DNA of 64,000 nucleotides from Adlercreutzia sp. ZJ141. GTDB taxonomy: Bacteria; Actinomycetota; Coriobacteriia; Coriobacteriales; Eggerthellaceae. The notes under the pieces were generated by a model. It searched no databases and was not told where the DNA came from. It saw nothing but the letters and a program-made list of their open reading frames with translations. A program made the position numbers and the translations under genes. The stretch's first letter is position 1. Every line of letters begins with the position of its first letter. Below are positions 52,314 through 61,969 of the stretch, one piece after another. The stretch lies in contig NZ_JAAKEB010000006.1 in the NCBI RefSeq assembly GCF_011038965.1, positions 62,001 through 126,000 on the forward strand. Reading direction: 5' to 3'.

Positions 52314-53650
52314 TAGTTGCCCCTTTCGTCGATGAAGCGGGATGCCTTGTGCTCGGAAGACGTTCCCAGCTTGCCGGCATCGTACACCAAAACCTTGGCC
52401 GGACGCACGCCACAATGGGCCTTCAGCGCCGCCTCTACACGGCGAGCCACCTCGTCGAAGGGCTCAGCGCTGCCCTGCGCGCGCTCAACCGACACCTCGT
52501 ACTTCGTGGTGTAGTTCTGATCGTATACACGAATCAGGTACTCGCCAGTCAGCCCCTTCTCGGCGCGAACCACGTACTCGACGTCGCTGGGGAATACGTT
52601 CACAGCACCCACAATGAACATCTCGTCTTTGCGGCCGGTAATGTGAATGCGCGCCAGCGTTCGACCACATTCGCACTTCTCGGTTGACACGTACCCGATA
52701 TCACCCGTGCGGAAACGAATCATCGGACGAGCCTTCTTCATGAGCGTGGTGTACACGAGCTCACCGGTCTTGCCGGGTTCAAGTACCTCCCCAGTTGCCG
52801 GGTCAACTGTTTCGACCAGAATTTGGTCTTCCACGATATGCAGACCATCGTGTGCTTCACACGCCGCGGCGCACGCGCCGTAGATGTCGGACAGACCGAA
52901 GAAGTCAACCACCTTCGCGCCCCACAAATTCTCGATAGCCTCGCGCGTGCTCTTGATGGAACCGCCCGGCTCACCAGCAACGATGATAGTGTGAATGTTG
53001 AAGTCGGTGCGCGGGTCGTAGCCCTTTTCCTTGGCCTTTTCGCCCAAAGTCCACGCATAGCTAGGGCTTGTCCAAATGACCGTCGGCTGGTACTGCTTCA
53101 GCACGAACAACAACCGGTCGGACGGCACGGCACCCACCCAAATGGCGAGCGCGCCCAAACGTTGCGCGCCGATGACGTCGGGGCCGCCCACGTATAGAGC
53201 GAAGTTTAGGCCGTGCACGTAGCGGTCGTTCGGACGCATGCCCGCCTGCCAGAACAGGCGCGCTTCGGTGTCTTGCCACAGGTCGAAGTCCTCCTGCGTG
53301 AACGGCGACACCGTGGGCACGCCGGTTGAGCCCGACGAAGTTGCCATAAAGATGACGTCTTCCTCAGGAACCGTACACAGCTCACCGAAGAAACTGCCCA
53401 CATGCTGTGTTTCACGCTCGGTCTTCTTATCGATGAAGGGGAACTTTGCGATGTCGGCGAGACACGTGATATCCTGCGGCGACACGCCCGCCTCGTCAAA
53501 CGAGCGCTTGTAGTACGGCGCATTCTCGTAGGCATAGCTCACCATGGCTTGCAGGCGCTCAAGTTGCAGCGCCTCAAGCTCTTCGCGCGGCATGCACTCG
53601 ATTTCCGGGTCGTAGTACTTCTGATCGTACGGAATGTCCTTCTTTGCCAT
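52313..53650 (-). CDS. Phenylacetate-CoA ligase-like (PaaK family) enzyme
   Basis: The ATG at 53650 gives 445 residues. Adenylate-forming motifs are present: MATSSGSTGVPT (P-loop), VAGEPGG, FGLSDIYGACAAACEAHDG, RFRTGDIGYV and the C-terminal GRKDEMFIVGAVNVFPSDVE. PaaK enzymes join aryl- or alkyl-acids to CoA. Placed with a 2-oxoacid oxidoreductase, it could instead run toward ATP, releasing the acid from the acyl-CoA that Por makes. The substrate is unknown. Confidence 0.87.
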   Translation of the reverse strand: MAKKDIPYDQKYYDPEIECMPREELEALQLERLQAMVSYAYENAPYYKRSFDEAGVSPQDITCLADIAKFPFIDKKTERETQHVGSFFGELCTVPEEDVIFMATSSGSTGVPTVSPFTQEDFDLWQDTEARLFWQAGMRPNDRYVHGLNFALYVGGPDVIGAQRLGALAIWVGAVPSDRLLFVLKQYQPTVIWTSPSYAWTLGEKAKEKGYDPRTDFNIHTIIVAGEPGGSIKSTREAIENLWGAKVVDFFGLSDIYGACAAACEAHDGLHIVEDQILVETVDPATGEVLEPGKTGELVYTTLMKKARPMIRFRTGDIGYVSTEKCECGRTLARIHITGRKDEMFIVGAVNVFPSDVEYVVRAEKGLTGEYLIRVYDQNYTTKYEVSVERAQGSAEPFDEVARRVEAALKAHCGVRPAKVLVYDAGKLGTSSEHKASRFIDERGN

Positions 53651-53756
53651 GTCGGTCGCTTTCTCTCGTATCCTCTTGAAAACAGCACCGCTTATGAAAC
53701 CATGGCGACACGTATCGATCAACCCTTGGCGTCATTCGATGTTTTGATGCTTTGTT

Positions 53757-53912
53757 ATCTGTATAATAGATTGCCAGGTGAAATAAAAGACTGAGATGAT
53801 GTCGCTTCAACTTCTGCCGGAATCCGCCCTTGCAAGAACGAGTCCTCATCTCGCCTTGCGTTCACCCTTTCTTCGACCCCCTCCCCTTTCACATACCGAT
53901 AACCTATTATCG
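53757..53912. promoter_or_regulatory. Candidate LysR-type operator dyads between paaK and lysR
   Basis: ATCTGTATAATAGAT at 53757-53771 fits the T-N11-A LysR box with TCT/AGA arms. CGATAACCTATTATCG at 53897-53912 is a second dyad with six-base arms. Both lie in the 390-bp divergent gap, which otherwise contains no gene. Assignment to the adjacent LysR is inference. Confidence 0.45.
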
Positions 53913-54039
53913 CTATATTGTATTGCCACGTTTTCGTTATTACCGTTAAGCTATGGAAACACCTCGCGCGTCGCACGCTGCGCAGCGCATTGCCACCGAA
54001 TCCGATTGTTTACGCCCACTGCTTCAACGGAGGTCCCTC

Positions 54040-54966
54040 ATGACCCTCACCCAGCTTCGATACCTCATTGCCATCGCCGAGTACGGCTCCATTAACGCCG
54101 CCGCCCAAAACCTGTACGCATCGCAGTCGAACCTGTCGACTGCGATCAAGGAGCTCGAACGCGAGCTGGGCATTAGCATTTTCACGCGCAGTAACCGCGG
54201 CGTCACCCTCACCAACGACGGCACCGAGCTTTTGGGTTACGCCCGCCAGGTCATCGAACAGGCCGACATGTTGGAGGCGCGCTACGCCGGTCAGGACAGC
54301 TCGCACGTACGCCTCGCTGTTTCCACACAACACTATGCGTTCTCGGTGCAGGCGTTTGTGAACGTCATCGAGTCGTGCGAGGGAGAAGACTACGAATTCA
54401 TCATGCGCGAATGCGCAACGAGCGAGATCATCGATGACGTACGGTCGTTTCGCAGCGAAGTGGGTATCTTATATATGGACAGCTTTAATAAGCGTGTCAT
54501 TCAAAAAGCGCTTGACGATGCCGACGTGGCGTTCTTTCCCCTGTTCGACGCGAAGGTACACGTATTCGTGGGCGAGCGACACCCACTGGCAAACCACACA
54601 TCGCTAACTCCCGAAGACTTAGAGCCGTACCCGCGCTACTCATTCGAGCAGGGTTCCATGAACTCGTTTTACTACGCAGAAGAGCCACTGTCATACCTGC
54701 CACATTCCCGCAACATCCGCATCTCCGACCGCGGCACCCTTTCACAGCTGCTTTCGAGTCACAACGGCTACACGCTGTCAACCGGCGTGCTTTCAGGAGA
54801 AATGACATCGGGAATCAGCCGTATTCCGCTTACCTGCGACGAAGTGATGCAGGTCGGCTACATCATGCACAACGAGCGCAAGCCACATGCCCTGCTTCGC
54901 AGCTACTTGTCGGAACTACACCGCATCATTGAAGCGAACCCCACTGTCACGCACTATTTGGGGTAA
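54040..54966 (+). CDS. LysR-family transcriptional regulator
   Basis: The ATG at 54040, behind GGAGG, gives 308 residues. The helix-turn-helix is MTLTQLRYLIAIAEYGSI then AAAQNLYASQSNLSTAIKEL and RELGISIFTRSNRGVTLTNDG, and an effector domain of two Rossmann-like lobes follows. It is divergent from paaK and probably controls it. Its effector domain is the closest visible relative of the HTH-less protein downstream of paaK. Confidence 0.92.
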   Translation: MTLTQLRYLIAIAEYGSINAAAQNLYASQSNLSTAIKELERELGISIFTRSNRGVTLTNDGTELLGYARQVIEQADMLEARYAGQDSSHVRLAVSTQHYAFSVQAFVNVIESCEGEDYEFIMRECATSEIIDDVRSFRSEVGILYMDSFNKRVIQKALDDADVAFFPLFDAKVHVFVGERHPLANHTSLTPEDLEPYPRYSFEQGSMNSFYYAEEPLSYLPHSRNIRISDRGTLSQLLSSHNGYTLSTGVLSGEMTSGISRIPLTCDEVMQVGYIMHNERKPHALLRSYLSELHRIIEANPTVTHYLG

Positions 54967-55076
54967 GTTGAAACGCAGCGGCACTCCACAGTTATGGGAA
55001 AGCGTTAAAGCGGAGAATAAACCGCCGCATTCTATAGGTTGAAACAAGCGGCACCCCGCAGTTAAGGGGTGCCGCT
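54967..55076. terminator. Tandem related hairpins; terminator for guaB-like gene
   Basis: AGCGGCACCCC at 55047-55057 pairs with GGGGTGCCGCT at 55066-55076. A weaker related copy, TTGAAACGCAGCGGCACTCC, lies at about 54967-54990; both are preceded by TTGAAAC. The stronger one lies between the convergent lysR and IMP dehydrogenase genes and probably ends both. Confidence 0.65.
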
Positions 55077-55097
55077 ATACATCGTTATTGTTCGATA

Positions 55098-56618
55098 TTA
55101 TCGCGCGTTACTCACGTACGGCGCTTTGTCCTTCAGCAGCACGTCATGTGCACCGCCCTCAACAATAGATGTTGACGACACGAGCGTTAGTTTTGCCTTC
55201 TGCTGGAATTCAGGAATGGTAAGCGCACCACAGTTGCACATGGTCGACTTCAGCTTCAGCAGTGTGACATCCATGTTATCCTTCAGGCTGCCGGCGTAGG
55301 GTACGTACGAGTCAACACCCTCTTCGAACGACAGCGCCTTCTTCTTGCCGCCCAAATCGTAGCGCCCCCAGTTGCGTGCACGCGCAGAGCCTTCGCCCCA
55401 GTATTCCTTCATGTAGGTGCCGTTGACCATCACCTTAGCAGACGGGCTTTCGTCAAAGCGGGCGAAGTAGCGACCCAGCATCACGAAATCGGCACCCATG
55501 GCAAGCGCCAGCGAAATATGATGGTCATACACGATGCCACCATCGGAGCAGATAGGCACGTACACACCCGTCTCCTTGAAGTAGGCATCGCGAGCCTTGG
55601 CAACCTCGATGGTGGCAGTTGCCTGGCCGCGGCCGATGCCCTTCGTCTCGCGGGTAATGCAGATGGAACCGCCACCGATGCCAATCTTCACGAAGTCGGC
55701 ACCTGCGTCGGCCAAGAAGCGGAAGCCTTCGTCGTCAACGACGTTACCAGCGCCAATCTTCACGGTGTCGCCGTAATTCTCGCGTACCCACTCGATAGTC
55801 ATCTTCTGCCAGTCGGAATAACCCTCGGAACTGTCGATGCAGATCACGTCGACGCCGGCCTCCACCAGCGCCGGAACGCGCTCGGCATAGTCGCGCGAGT
55901 TGATACCCGCACCCACCATGTAGCGCTTCTGTGAGTCGAGCATCTCGTTGGGGTTCGACTTGTGTGAATCGTAGTCCTTACGGAACACCATATACTTCAG
56001 ACAGTCGTTCTCATCAACCACGGGAAGCGAGTTCAGCTTGTGATCCCAAATGATATCGTTGGCAGCCTTCAGCGTGGTATCGGCCGGTGCCACGATCAGC
56101 TTTTCGCGCGGAGTCATGAAATTGGCAACCTTCTCGTCTAAGCTCATGCGCGAAAGACGGTAGTCACGCTCAGTTACAATACCCAACAGCTTGCCGTTGG
56201 ATTTTGCGCCCACGGTAACCGGCATGGTAGAGTGTCCCAGCCGCTCCTTCAGCTCCACAACATCGGCTAAGGTCATGTCGGGCGACAGGTTCGCATCGCT
56301 TTCCACGAAGCCGGCTTTGTGGTCTTTAACGCGCTTCACCATGGCAGCCTCATCCTCAATAGACTGGTTGCCATAGATGAACGACAAGCCGCCTTCGGTC
56401 GCCAACGCCACCGCCATGTGATCATCCGACACGGCAGCCATGATGGCGCTCACCATGGGTGTATTCAGCGACAGCGGGCATTCCTCTTCGGCGGGGCGAT
56501 ACTTCACCAGCGGCGTTTTCAAGCTGACTGCAGTCGGAACGCACGTGGAAGGAGTGTGCCCCGGAACGAGCAGATACTCATTAAATGTACGGGACGGCTC
56601 TTCGAAATAGTAGGCCAT
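55098..56618 (-). CDS. guaB: IMP dehydrogenase-family protein with CBS domains
   Basis: The ATG at 56618, after GAAGGAGA, gives 506 residues. The order is: N-terminal barrel half, two CBS domains (about 95-215), then the catalytic half. Visible motifs are [47 protein letters not shown] with the active-site Cys, [20 protein letters not shown] and [12 protein letters not shown]. It makes XMP from IMP for GMP synthesis. The catalytic loop [10 protein letters not shown] is slightly different from the common GPGSICTTR, so a divergent IMPDH subgroup is likely. Confidence 0.85.
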   Translation of the reverse strand: MAYYFEEPSRTFNEYLLVPGHTPSTCVPTAVSLKTPLVKYRPAEEECPLSLNTPMVSAIMAAVSDDHMAVALATEGGLSFIYGNQSIEDEAAMVKRVKDHKAGFVESDANLSPDMTLADVVELKERLGHSTMPVTVGAKSNGKLLGIVTERDYRLSRMSLDEKVANFMTPREKLIVAPADTTLKAANDIIWDHKLNSLPVVDENDCLKYMVFRKDYDSHKSNPNEMLDSQKRYMVGAGINSRDYAERVPALVEAGVDVICIDSSEGYSDWQKMTIEWVRENYGDTVKIGAGNVVDDEGFRFLADAGADFVKIGIGGGSICITRETKGIGRGQATATIEVAKARDAYFKETGVYVPICSDGGIVYDHHISLALAMGADFVMLGRYFARFDESPSAKVMVNGTYMKEYWGEGSARARNWGRYDLGGKKKALSFEEGVDSYVPYAGSLKDNMDVTLLKLKSTMCNCGALTIPEFQQKAKLTLVSSTSIVEGGAHDVLLKDKAPYVSNAR

Positions 56619-56720
56619 GAGATCTCCTTCTTCACTCGGCACGATGGATGAACGAATATCGCGCTATTGTACTACGCAAAGCACGGGAATACCTGGCGCA
56701 GTCCCGCACACGGCAAAAAA

Positions 56721-56744
56721 GAACGGGCCCGAATGGACCCGTTC
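56721..56744 (-). terminator. Rubrerythrin terminator
   Basis: GAACGGG at 56721-56727 pairs with CCCGTTC at 56738-56744; on the minus strand six Ts follow. Confidence 0.85.
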
Positions 56745-56782
56745 GTCACACGCGATGGTGCTGTTCTGCGATTCCGCACAGC

Positions 56783-57394
56783 TTAGAAGCGCTGGAACTT
56801 GTCGGCGGCGCAACCGCAGATGGGGCACTTCTCGAAGTTGTCACCCTTCTCGATGTAGCCGCAGATGGGGCACAGGAAGTAGTCGTCGTTATCGACGGCA
56901 TCCAGGTTGTTGTACGCCTCCATATACTTCTCTGCATGCACCGACTCAGCCAGCTTGGCGCGGGTAAACACGCGAACAGCCTTGGCGTTGCCCTCTTCGA
57001 TAGCCTTGTTGATGAAGGTAGGATACATGTCAGCAGTCTCGTAGATTTCGCCCTGCGCAGCACCAATGAGGTTCAGGTCAGTTGCCTCAACAACAACCTC
57101 ATCAGCGGTAGGGCGCTCATAGCCTTCCTCCAGCTCGGCAATAAGAGCTGCTTCCATGCCAATGTGAATCTGCTCGGCAGCGGAAGCGGCGCGGAACAGC
57201 TTGGCAGCCTGCGCGAATCCTTCCTCGTCAGCCTTAACGGCGCACGCAGCGTACTTGGCGGAAGCTCCTGTTTCGCCGCAAACGGCTGCCTTCAGGTTGT
57301 CCAGCGTGGTGCCAGCCGTGGTGGCGGACTCAGTTACCGCATGGAAGTTGGAAGAATTCTCAGGGGTGGGAATAACGTCGCGAACGATCATCAT
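56783..57394 (-). CDS. rbr: Rubrerythrin
   Basis: This 203-residue protein (or 202 from the second ATG at 57391) has a ferritin-like diiron domain with ExxH pairs (AAEQIHIG; LAESVHAEKY) and a C-terminal rubredoxin-like ribbon CPICGYIEKGDNFEKCPICG. It reduces hydrogen peroxide in anaerobes using electrons from rubredoxin. It is monocistronic, with its own terminator and purine-rich ribosome site (AAAAGGAG). Confidence 0.93.
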   Translation of the reverse strand: MMIVRDVIPTPENSSNFHAVTESATTAGTTLDNLKAAVCGETGASAKYAACAVKADEEGFAQAAKLFRAASAAEQIHIGMEAALIAELEEGYERPTADEVVVEATDLNLIGAAQGEIYETADMYPTFINKAIEEGNAKAVRVFTRAKLAESVHAEKYMEAYNNLDAVDNDDYFLCPICGYIEKGDNFEKCPICGCAADKFQRF

Positions 57395-57542
57395 GATCTC
57401 CTTTTCGTCTTCGGGATAGTGCTTCAGGATTCCTCTGCAATCCGCCGAAACGTTGGCAGCGCATTTCCTCCCTCAAGCTAGCGCAAGTGTATCTTATTGA
57501 TACAAAATATCAATAAGCTTCGCAAGGTTTACAAGTTGATAC

Positions 57543-59318
57543 CTAAGCGCATGCAACGACTACGTTTTTTCCACTCGCAGCCACGCCGAAGTACTGTACT
57601 CCGGCAGCGCCGTGCGCACTCGCCGCTCCATAAGCACGATCGATTGCTTGTGTAAGCGCAGCAGTGGCAAGAGCGGCCAAGTCGGCTGCGCCAGGTGTAT
57701 CAGGTGCAGCGTACTTTAACTCGATGACAATAGCAGGATTGCGGTCAGGCTCACAAGGAGTGAGAAGGATATCAAAACGTCCGCGCCCTGCTTCACGATT
57801 CGACACCGGATCTGCATAGCCGCGCAAGCCAAACAAGAGACCCAGCATAAGCATGTGGTAGCTGTTTTCGCGCGTTAAATCGAAGAAACTAGCCGAGCTC
57901 AGCATAATACGTGTGAGCTCTTCTTGCACAGCCTGCGCCTCACCACAAATCAACGCCCGATGCAAAGCACTCAACCGATCTCGCCCACCAGCTGCTTCGG
58001 AAAACCGTTGGAGGATTTCGCTGCGGAATAGTTTCGCCACCTCCAAATTAGGAATACGCAGAAGGCGCATTACATCGGTGTCATTCGGGAATTCCGTGTC
58101 GTCGGTCGTCAGATAACCGGCCAGATACAGCATGCTCCATACTGCTTCCTCCCGTACACCCAGATCGGGAAAAACAACGCGCAAATCAAGCGGGGAAGCA
58201 ATCGTGCCGCCTTGCTCTAACAGGGAAAACAACTCAGCCAGCACATCCTCGCTTGCATTACGCACCACTTCACCGATTACCGAGTTGCTGGAGGTGTTGC
58301 CCCAATATACGTCGGTCTGATATCCCTGGCTGAAACAGCTCACCACACTCCAAGGGTTGTACACGTCCACTTTGCCAAACCGATAGCCATCGTACCAAGT
58401 TTGCACGTCATCCATGCATGATGTCGTTCCGCAGTACTCCGCAAGCGCATCCACCTCCTCCTTGGTGAATCCGTAACGCTCATCTGAATCGACATTCAAT
58501 GATGTGTTTACCACAAGATTATTGAGATCGGAAAAGATTGACTCTCTCGAAATACGCTGCACACCTGTGAGCACAGCGAATGCAAGCGCCTCGTTATCCT
58601 TAAGAGCGCCCGTGAGCCAAGCTTTTAAAAAAGCAACAACCTCGTCATAGTAGCCGTAGGAATGCCCGGCCATTACCGGTGCATCGTATTCATCGATCAA
58701 CACCACAGAACGGCGACCATAATGCCTGGCCAGAAGCGTCGACAGTAGCAACAACGATTGCACGAGAGAGCCTTGGTCTGTCTCGCCTGTGGCAATACGA
58801 GCAAAAAGCCCTTGGTCGATATCGCTCAAACGATCACTTTCCGCAAGATAACCATGCCGACGGTACTCTGCAGCAATTGAAGCGGCAATGCCACTCAGAA
58901 AACCCTCCCAGTCCAGGCTTTTTAAGTTGTTGAACGAAAAACGGATAACGGGATATGCTTGATAGTACTCACGGTAGCGCCCACCCTCTGCATCCCAGAT
59001 AGCAAGTCCACAAAACAGAGGTTTTGTATCCGCACCAACAAAGTCGTTCGGAGAAGGAATTTCGAAAAACCGCTGCAGCATACTCAAATTGAGCGATTTG
59101 CCAAAACGGCGCGGGCGACAGAACAGCATGGCGACCGACCCACTATCGAGTACGTCAGCTATAAGCATGGATTTATCGACAAACACTGCGTTCTCAACAA
59201 CAGAGGTGAAACTGCTGTTACCAACAGGCAACACCTTGCGGCCCGCCAGATCGGATATACGCACGTTGCCCTTACGAAAGATCCCGTTTTCGTAGATGCC
59301 GGGAGTTCCTTTGTCCAT
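57543..59318 (-). CDS. AAA-ATPase-like / PD-(D/E)XK nuclease-like protein (DUF1703 type)
   Basis: This 591-residue protein has the AAA-ATPase-like N-terminal domain: FVDKSMLIADVL, a P-loop variant CRPRRFGKSLNLSML, and a Walker B-like SVVLIDEYDAPV. It ends in a PD-(D/E)XK-like segment: GLRGYADPVSNREAGRGRFDILL ... AIVIELKY. This family is common and mobile in gut anaerobes; its role is unproven, with phage defence and element maintenance both proposed. All core residues are present. It is a single gene, unrelated to neighbours. Confidence 0.85.
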   Translation of the reverse strand: MDKGTPGIYENGIFRKGNVRISDLAGRKVLPVGNSSFTSVVENAVFVDKSMLIADVLDSGSVAMLFCRPRRFGKSLNLSMLQRFFEIPSPNDFVGADTKPLFCGLAIWDAEGGRYREYYQAYPVIRFSFNNLKSLDWEGFLSGIAASIAAEYRRHGYLAESDRLSDIDQGLFARIATGETDQGSLVQSLLLLSTLLARHYGRRSVVLIDEYDAPVMAGHSYGYYDEVVAFLKAWLTGALKDNEALAFAVLTGVQRISRESIFSDLNNLVVNTSLNVDSDERYGFTKEEVDALAEYCGTTSCMDDVQTWYDGYRFGKVDVYNPWSVVSCFSQGYQTDVYWGNTSSNSVIGEVVRNASEDVLAELFSLLEQGGTIASPLDLRVVFPDLGVREEAVWSMLYLAGYLTTDDTEFPNDTDVMRLLRIPNLEVAKLFRSEILQRFSEAAGGRDRLSALHRALICGEAQAVQEELTRIMLSSASFFDLTRENSYHMLMLGLLFGLRGYADPVSNREAGRGRFDILLTPCEPDRNPAIVIELKYAAPDTPGAADLAALATAALTQAIDRAYGAASAHGAAGVQYFGVAASGKNVVVACA

Positions 59319-59460
59319 GAATGCCGCTTTCTCGCTTGATACCTCATCTGCGCGGTGAAGTGCGCGCCGCGCGAGCTTTCGGGTAATTATACGCTATCTC
59401 CAACTTCCGCCCGCTTCAGCAAGCCATAGCGCCCACTGTCCGCCAACGTAAACCGACAGT

Positions 59461-59492
59461 AAAAAACGCCCCCTTCCGTTTTGGAAGGGGGC
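59461..59492 (-). terminator. Terminator of fix operon
   Basis: GCCCCCTTCC at 59468-59477 pairs with GGAAGGGGGC at 59483-59492; on the minus strand it is followed by GTTTTTT. Confidence 0.92.
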
Positions 59493-59530
59493 AGCAGTTT
59501 CAGGAGACTGTGAGGTTACAGGACAATGGC

Positions 59531-60214
59531 CTACATCTGGGGCTTCTCGTAGCCAATGCGGGTATAAAGCTCTTCGGGAATATCATTGGGATCCTTGTAC
59601 AGGGAAATCTTGCAAGGAGCCGATCCAACCGGATTCGCATGCTCATAAGCAAACCAAATGCGTCCCGTCTCTTCAATGGCGATCTTGTCGATGATGGGCG
59701 CATGCACACCATAAACGGGGAAATCATCCGTATCCCACGTCGTAGAATGCTTAGACATCGCGGCGAAGGGGCCGTCGCAACCATAGCATCCGTCCTCACG
59801 CTGACGCTGGCAAGCCCCGCAGTGCTTCATGTTCACGGTGAGTTTCTCGTCGTCCTCGGAAATCTCAAGAGGCTCCAGATGGCACATATACGTCATGACC
59901 ATCGCTTGCACGGCCTGTTCGTAGGTCATCTGGGGAAGCATGCGCAGCGTATCGGCCATGGATGCACGCACGCTGGGTGTAAATGCCTTCTCCAGAGCAT
60001 CAGCGCCCTCGTTCTCGTAGATGTAGGTCATCAGAGCAGTGCACCAATCGAGATACATATCATGTACCATCTTGAAATAACCCATGACGCCTTCGAAACC
60101 CTGCTTAGCGGTTTCCACGTCGCCATTCTCAAGCGCCTCACGAGTAATCTCGACCGGCGTCTTTGCCATCTGCTGCAGTTCCTCGTCGGTGTAATAACGC
60201 TTCTTCTCTGCCAT
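59531..60214 (-). CDS. Cys-rich protein of unknown function in fixABCX cluster
   Basis: The ATG at 60214, following GAAAGGAAGAG, gives 227 residues. The first ~115 are helical. A CxxC-x7-CxxC motif follows at Cys132, Cys135, Cys143 and Cys146, able to bind zinc or an iron-sulfur cluster, and then a strand-rich C-terminus (RIWFAYEHANPVGSAPCKISLY). No membrane segment is present. It is the last gene of the acyl-CoA dehydrogenase/fix operon and could be a redox partner, a substrate-handling protein, or a hydrolase. I do not recognise the family. Confidence 0.6.
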   Translation of the reverse strand: MAEKKRYYTDEELQQMAKTPVEITREALENGDVETAKQGFEGVMGYFKMVHDMYLDWCTALMTYIYENEGADALEKAFTPSVRASMADTLRMLPQMTYEQAVQAMVMTYMCHLEPLEISEDDEKLTVNMKHCGACQRQREDGCYGCDGPFAAMSKHSTTWDTDDFPVYGVHAPIIDKIAIEETGRIWFAYEHANPVGSAPCKISLYKDPNDIPEELYTRIGYEKPQM

Positions 60215-60298
60215 GACTCTCTTCCTTTCTTTTCTAGGGAGCCTCCTTGCTCCCCCTTGTACTTCAACGCGCCTTGCACAAGCGCGTATCAGCCTCAC

Positions 60299-60610
60299 CT
60301 ATCCGAACCGATACTGAACACCCATCGTGGGACCCGGTTGCTCCCATTTGGATACAATGGTCCCTTCGCAGGCTATGCGGCACGTACCGCACTCAAGACA
60401 ACCTGCATAGTCAAACGACTTGTGGCCGTCGGAATCGACCTTGTACAAAGCCGCCGGACAAACACGCACGAGCTTTCCAAACTCAACGTCATCAAGACTG
60501 TCGATATCCTGAGAATTCAGCTCGATATGGGCATTGTCTTCATCAACCTCGTACCTGTTAACGCTAATCAATTCGTCAACGTTTACGATTATCTCGGGAA
60601 AGCTCGTCAT
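60299..60610 (-). CDS. fixX: Ferredoxin-like protein FixX
   Basis: This 103-residue protein ends with the FixX pattern: VRVCPAALYK, then CLECGTCRIACEGTIVSKWEQP. The motif carries one cluster. It serves as electron carrier with FixC in the FixABCX flavin-based bifurcation complex. It follows fixC by 15 bp. Confidence 0.9.
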   Translation of the reverse strand: MTSFPEIIVNVDELISVNRYEVDEDNAHIELNSQDIDSLDDVEFGKLVRVCPAALYKVDSDGHKSFDYAGCLECGTCRIACEGTIVSKWEQPGPTMGVQYRFG

Positions 60611-60625
60611 CTTCTGGCTCCCTCT

Positions 60626-61939
60626 CTACAATGCTCGCAACGCGCGGCGAACCTCACCGGCAAGCTTGAGCAACCCTCGACGCTTGATGATGGGAAACAT
60701 GCGCTTACCTAATGGCTTCATCGGGGTGCCGTCCACCACAAACATCGTGTCAAACAACTCTCCTACCATTTGGGGATAGTCACTGAACATGGAGTCCCAT
60801 CGCTCCATTGTCTCCGGCCATTCCTTAAACGTCTTCATGTCCTTCACGACAAAGGAATTCTCAAGCCGACTCTGATATGAGCTCAAACCCTTCGTGCTCA
60901 CATCGTGGTTGTCTATGGCTTCGCAAGCAGTCTCGGCGGCGAAACGGCCCGAGGCAATAGCCAAATCCATTCCCCGAACCATATAACCGAGATTCATGCA
61001 CAGCATGGCGGCATCCCCTGCAACAAGCGCCCCATCATATACGTAACGGGGAATCATATTGAAGCCGCCTTCAGCAACCATGTGACCAGAATGTTCGACC
61101 ATTTCCGCACCACGGATAATGGGCGCAACAGCAGGATGATGTTTGAAATCCTCCATAGCCTGATAAATCGTTGTGTCTGCCTTCTCCATCTCGGATATCG
61201 TTGACACCAAGCCTAAACTCACGCTCTCTTTGTTGGCGTACATGAACCCCCCGCCAACAACTCCATGCGTACAGTCGCCCACAAAAAGCATGGCAGCGCC
61301 TTCATCCTTCTGACAAAGGAAACGATCGCCAATCACATCGGAATCAAGCGCAAACACCTCTTTGATGCCAACTGCCATCTGATTGGTTTTAGGTCGCGGA
61401 GCACCAAGTTCACGTTCAGTAAGAAGCGAATTCTGACCTTCGGCGATGATGACAACCTGGGCGGTAATCTCATCATCGCCAGCTTTTACGCCAATGACAG
61501 CACCCGATTCATCCTTCACCAGAGACTCTACGGCAATGCCCGTTATCATTTCGCAACCGGCAGACTCGGCCAGATCAAATAGCCACTGGTCAAACGTCGC
61601 ACGCAGTACTGAGTAGCTCTCTTGCCCCTCACGACCAAACGCCTCCGACGTGTAATCGACAGTCATCGCAGATGACGTACCGAGCAGTGACATTCGCTCA
61701 TGAGTGATCTTGCGCTCAAAAGGAATATCGTCCCAATCCACCTCGCCATCGGCATATGCTTCAAGCACCGCCCGAAGTGAATGGGTGTAAAGACGACCAC
61801 CGGTCATGTTCTTAGCTCCGGCAAATTCTCCTCGCTCGACCACAAGAACCGACTTGCTCTGCTTCGCAGCCACATATGCCGCTATAGCTCCAGCACATCC
61901 ACAACCGACAACGATGATGTCGAAATCTCGCTCTTCCAT
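60626..61939 (-). CDS. fixC: Flavoprotein FixC (ETF-quinone oxidoreductase-like)
   Basis: This 437-residue protein has the FAD-binding start FDIIVVGCGCAGAIAAYVAA, the second FAD motif ALVAGDAAMLCMN, and the family phrases GEFAGAKNMTGGRLY and YSVLRATFDQWL. It receives electrons from FixAB and passes them to FixX or a quinone. It is located in the middle of the operon. Confidence 0.92.
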   Translation of the reverse strand: MEERDFDIIVVGCGCAGAIAAYVAAKQSKSVLVVERGEFAGAKNMTGGRLYTHSLRAVLEAYADGEVDWDDIPFERKITHERMSLLGTSSAMTVDYTSEAFGREGQESYSVLRATFDQWLFDLAESAGCEMITGIAVESLVKDESGAVIGVKAGDDEITAQVVIIAEGQNSLLTERELGAPRPKTNQMAVGIKEVFALDSDVIGDRFLCQKDEGAAMLFVGDCTHGVVGGGFMYANKESVSLGLVSTISEMEKADTTIYQAMEDFKHHPAVAPIIRGAEMVEHSGHMVAEGGFNMIPRYVYDGALVAGDAAMLCMNLGYMVRGMDLAIASGRFAAETACEAIDNHDVSTKGLSSYQSRLENSFVVKDMKTFKEWPETMERWDSMFSDYPQMVGELFDTMFVVDGTPMKPLGKRMFPIIKRRGLLKLAGEVRRALRAL

Positions 61940-61969
61940 ACTTAACCGCCTCTCGAACGTACCGCGCGG

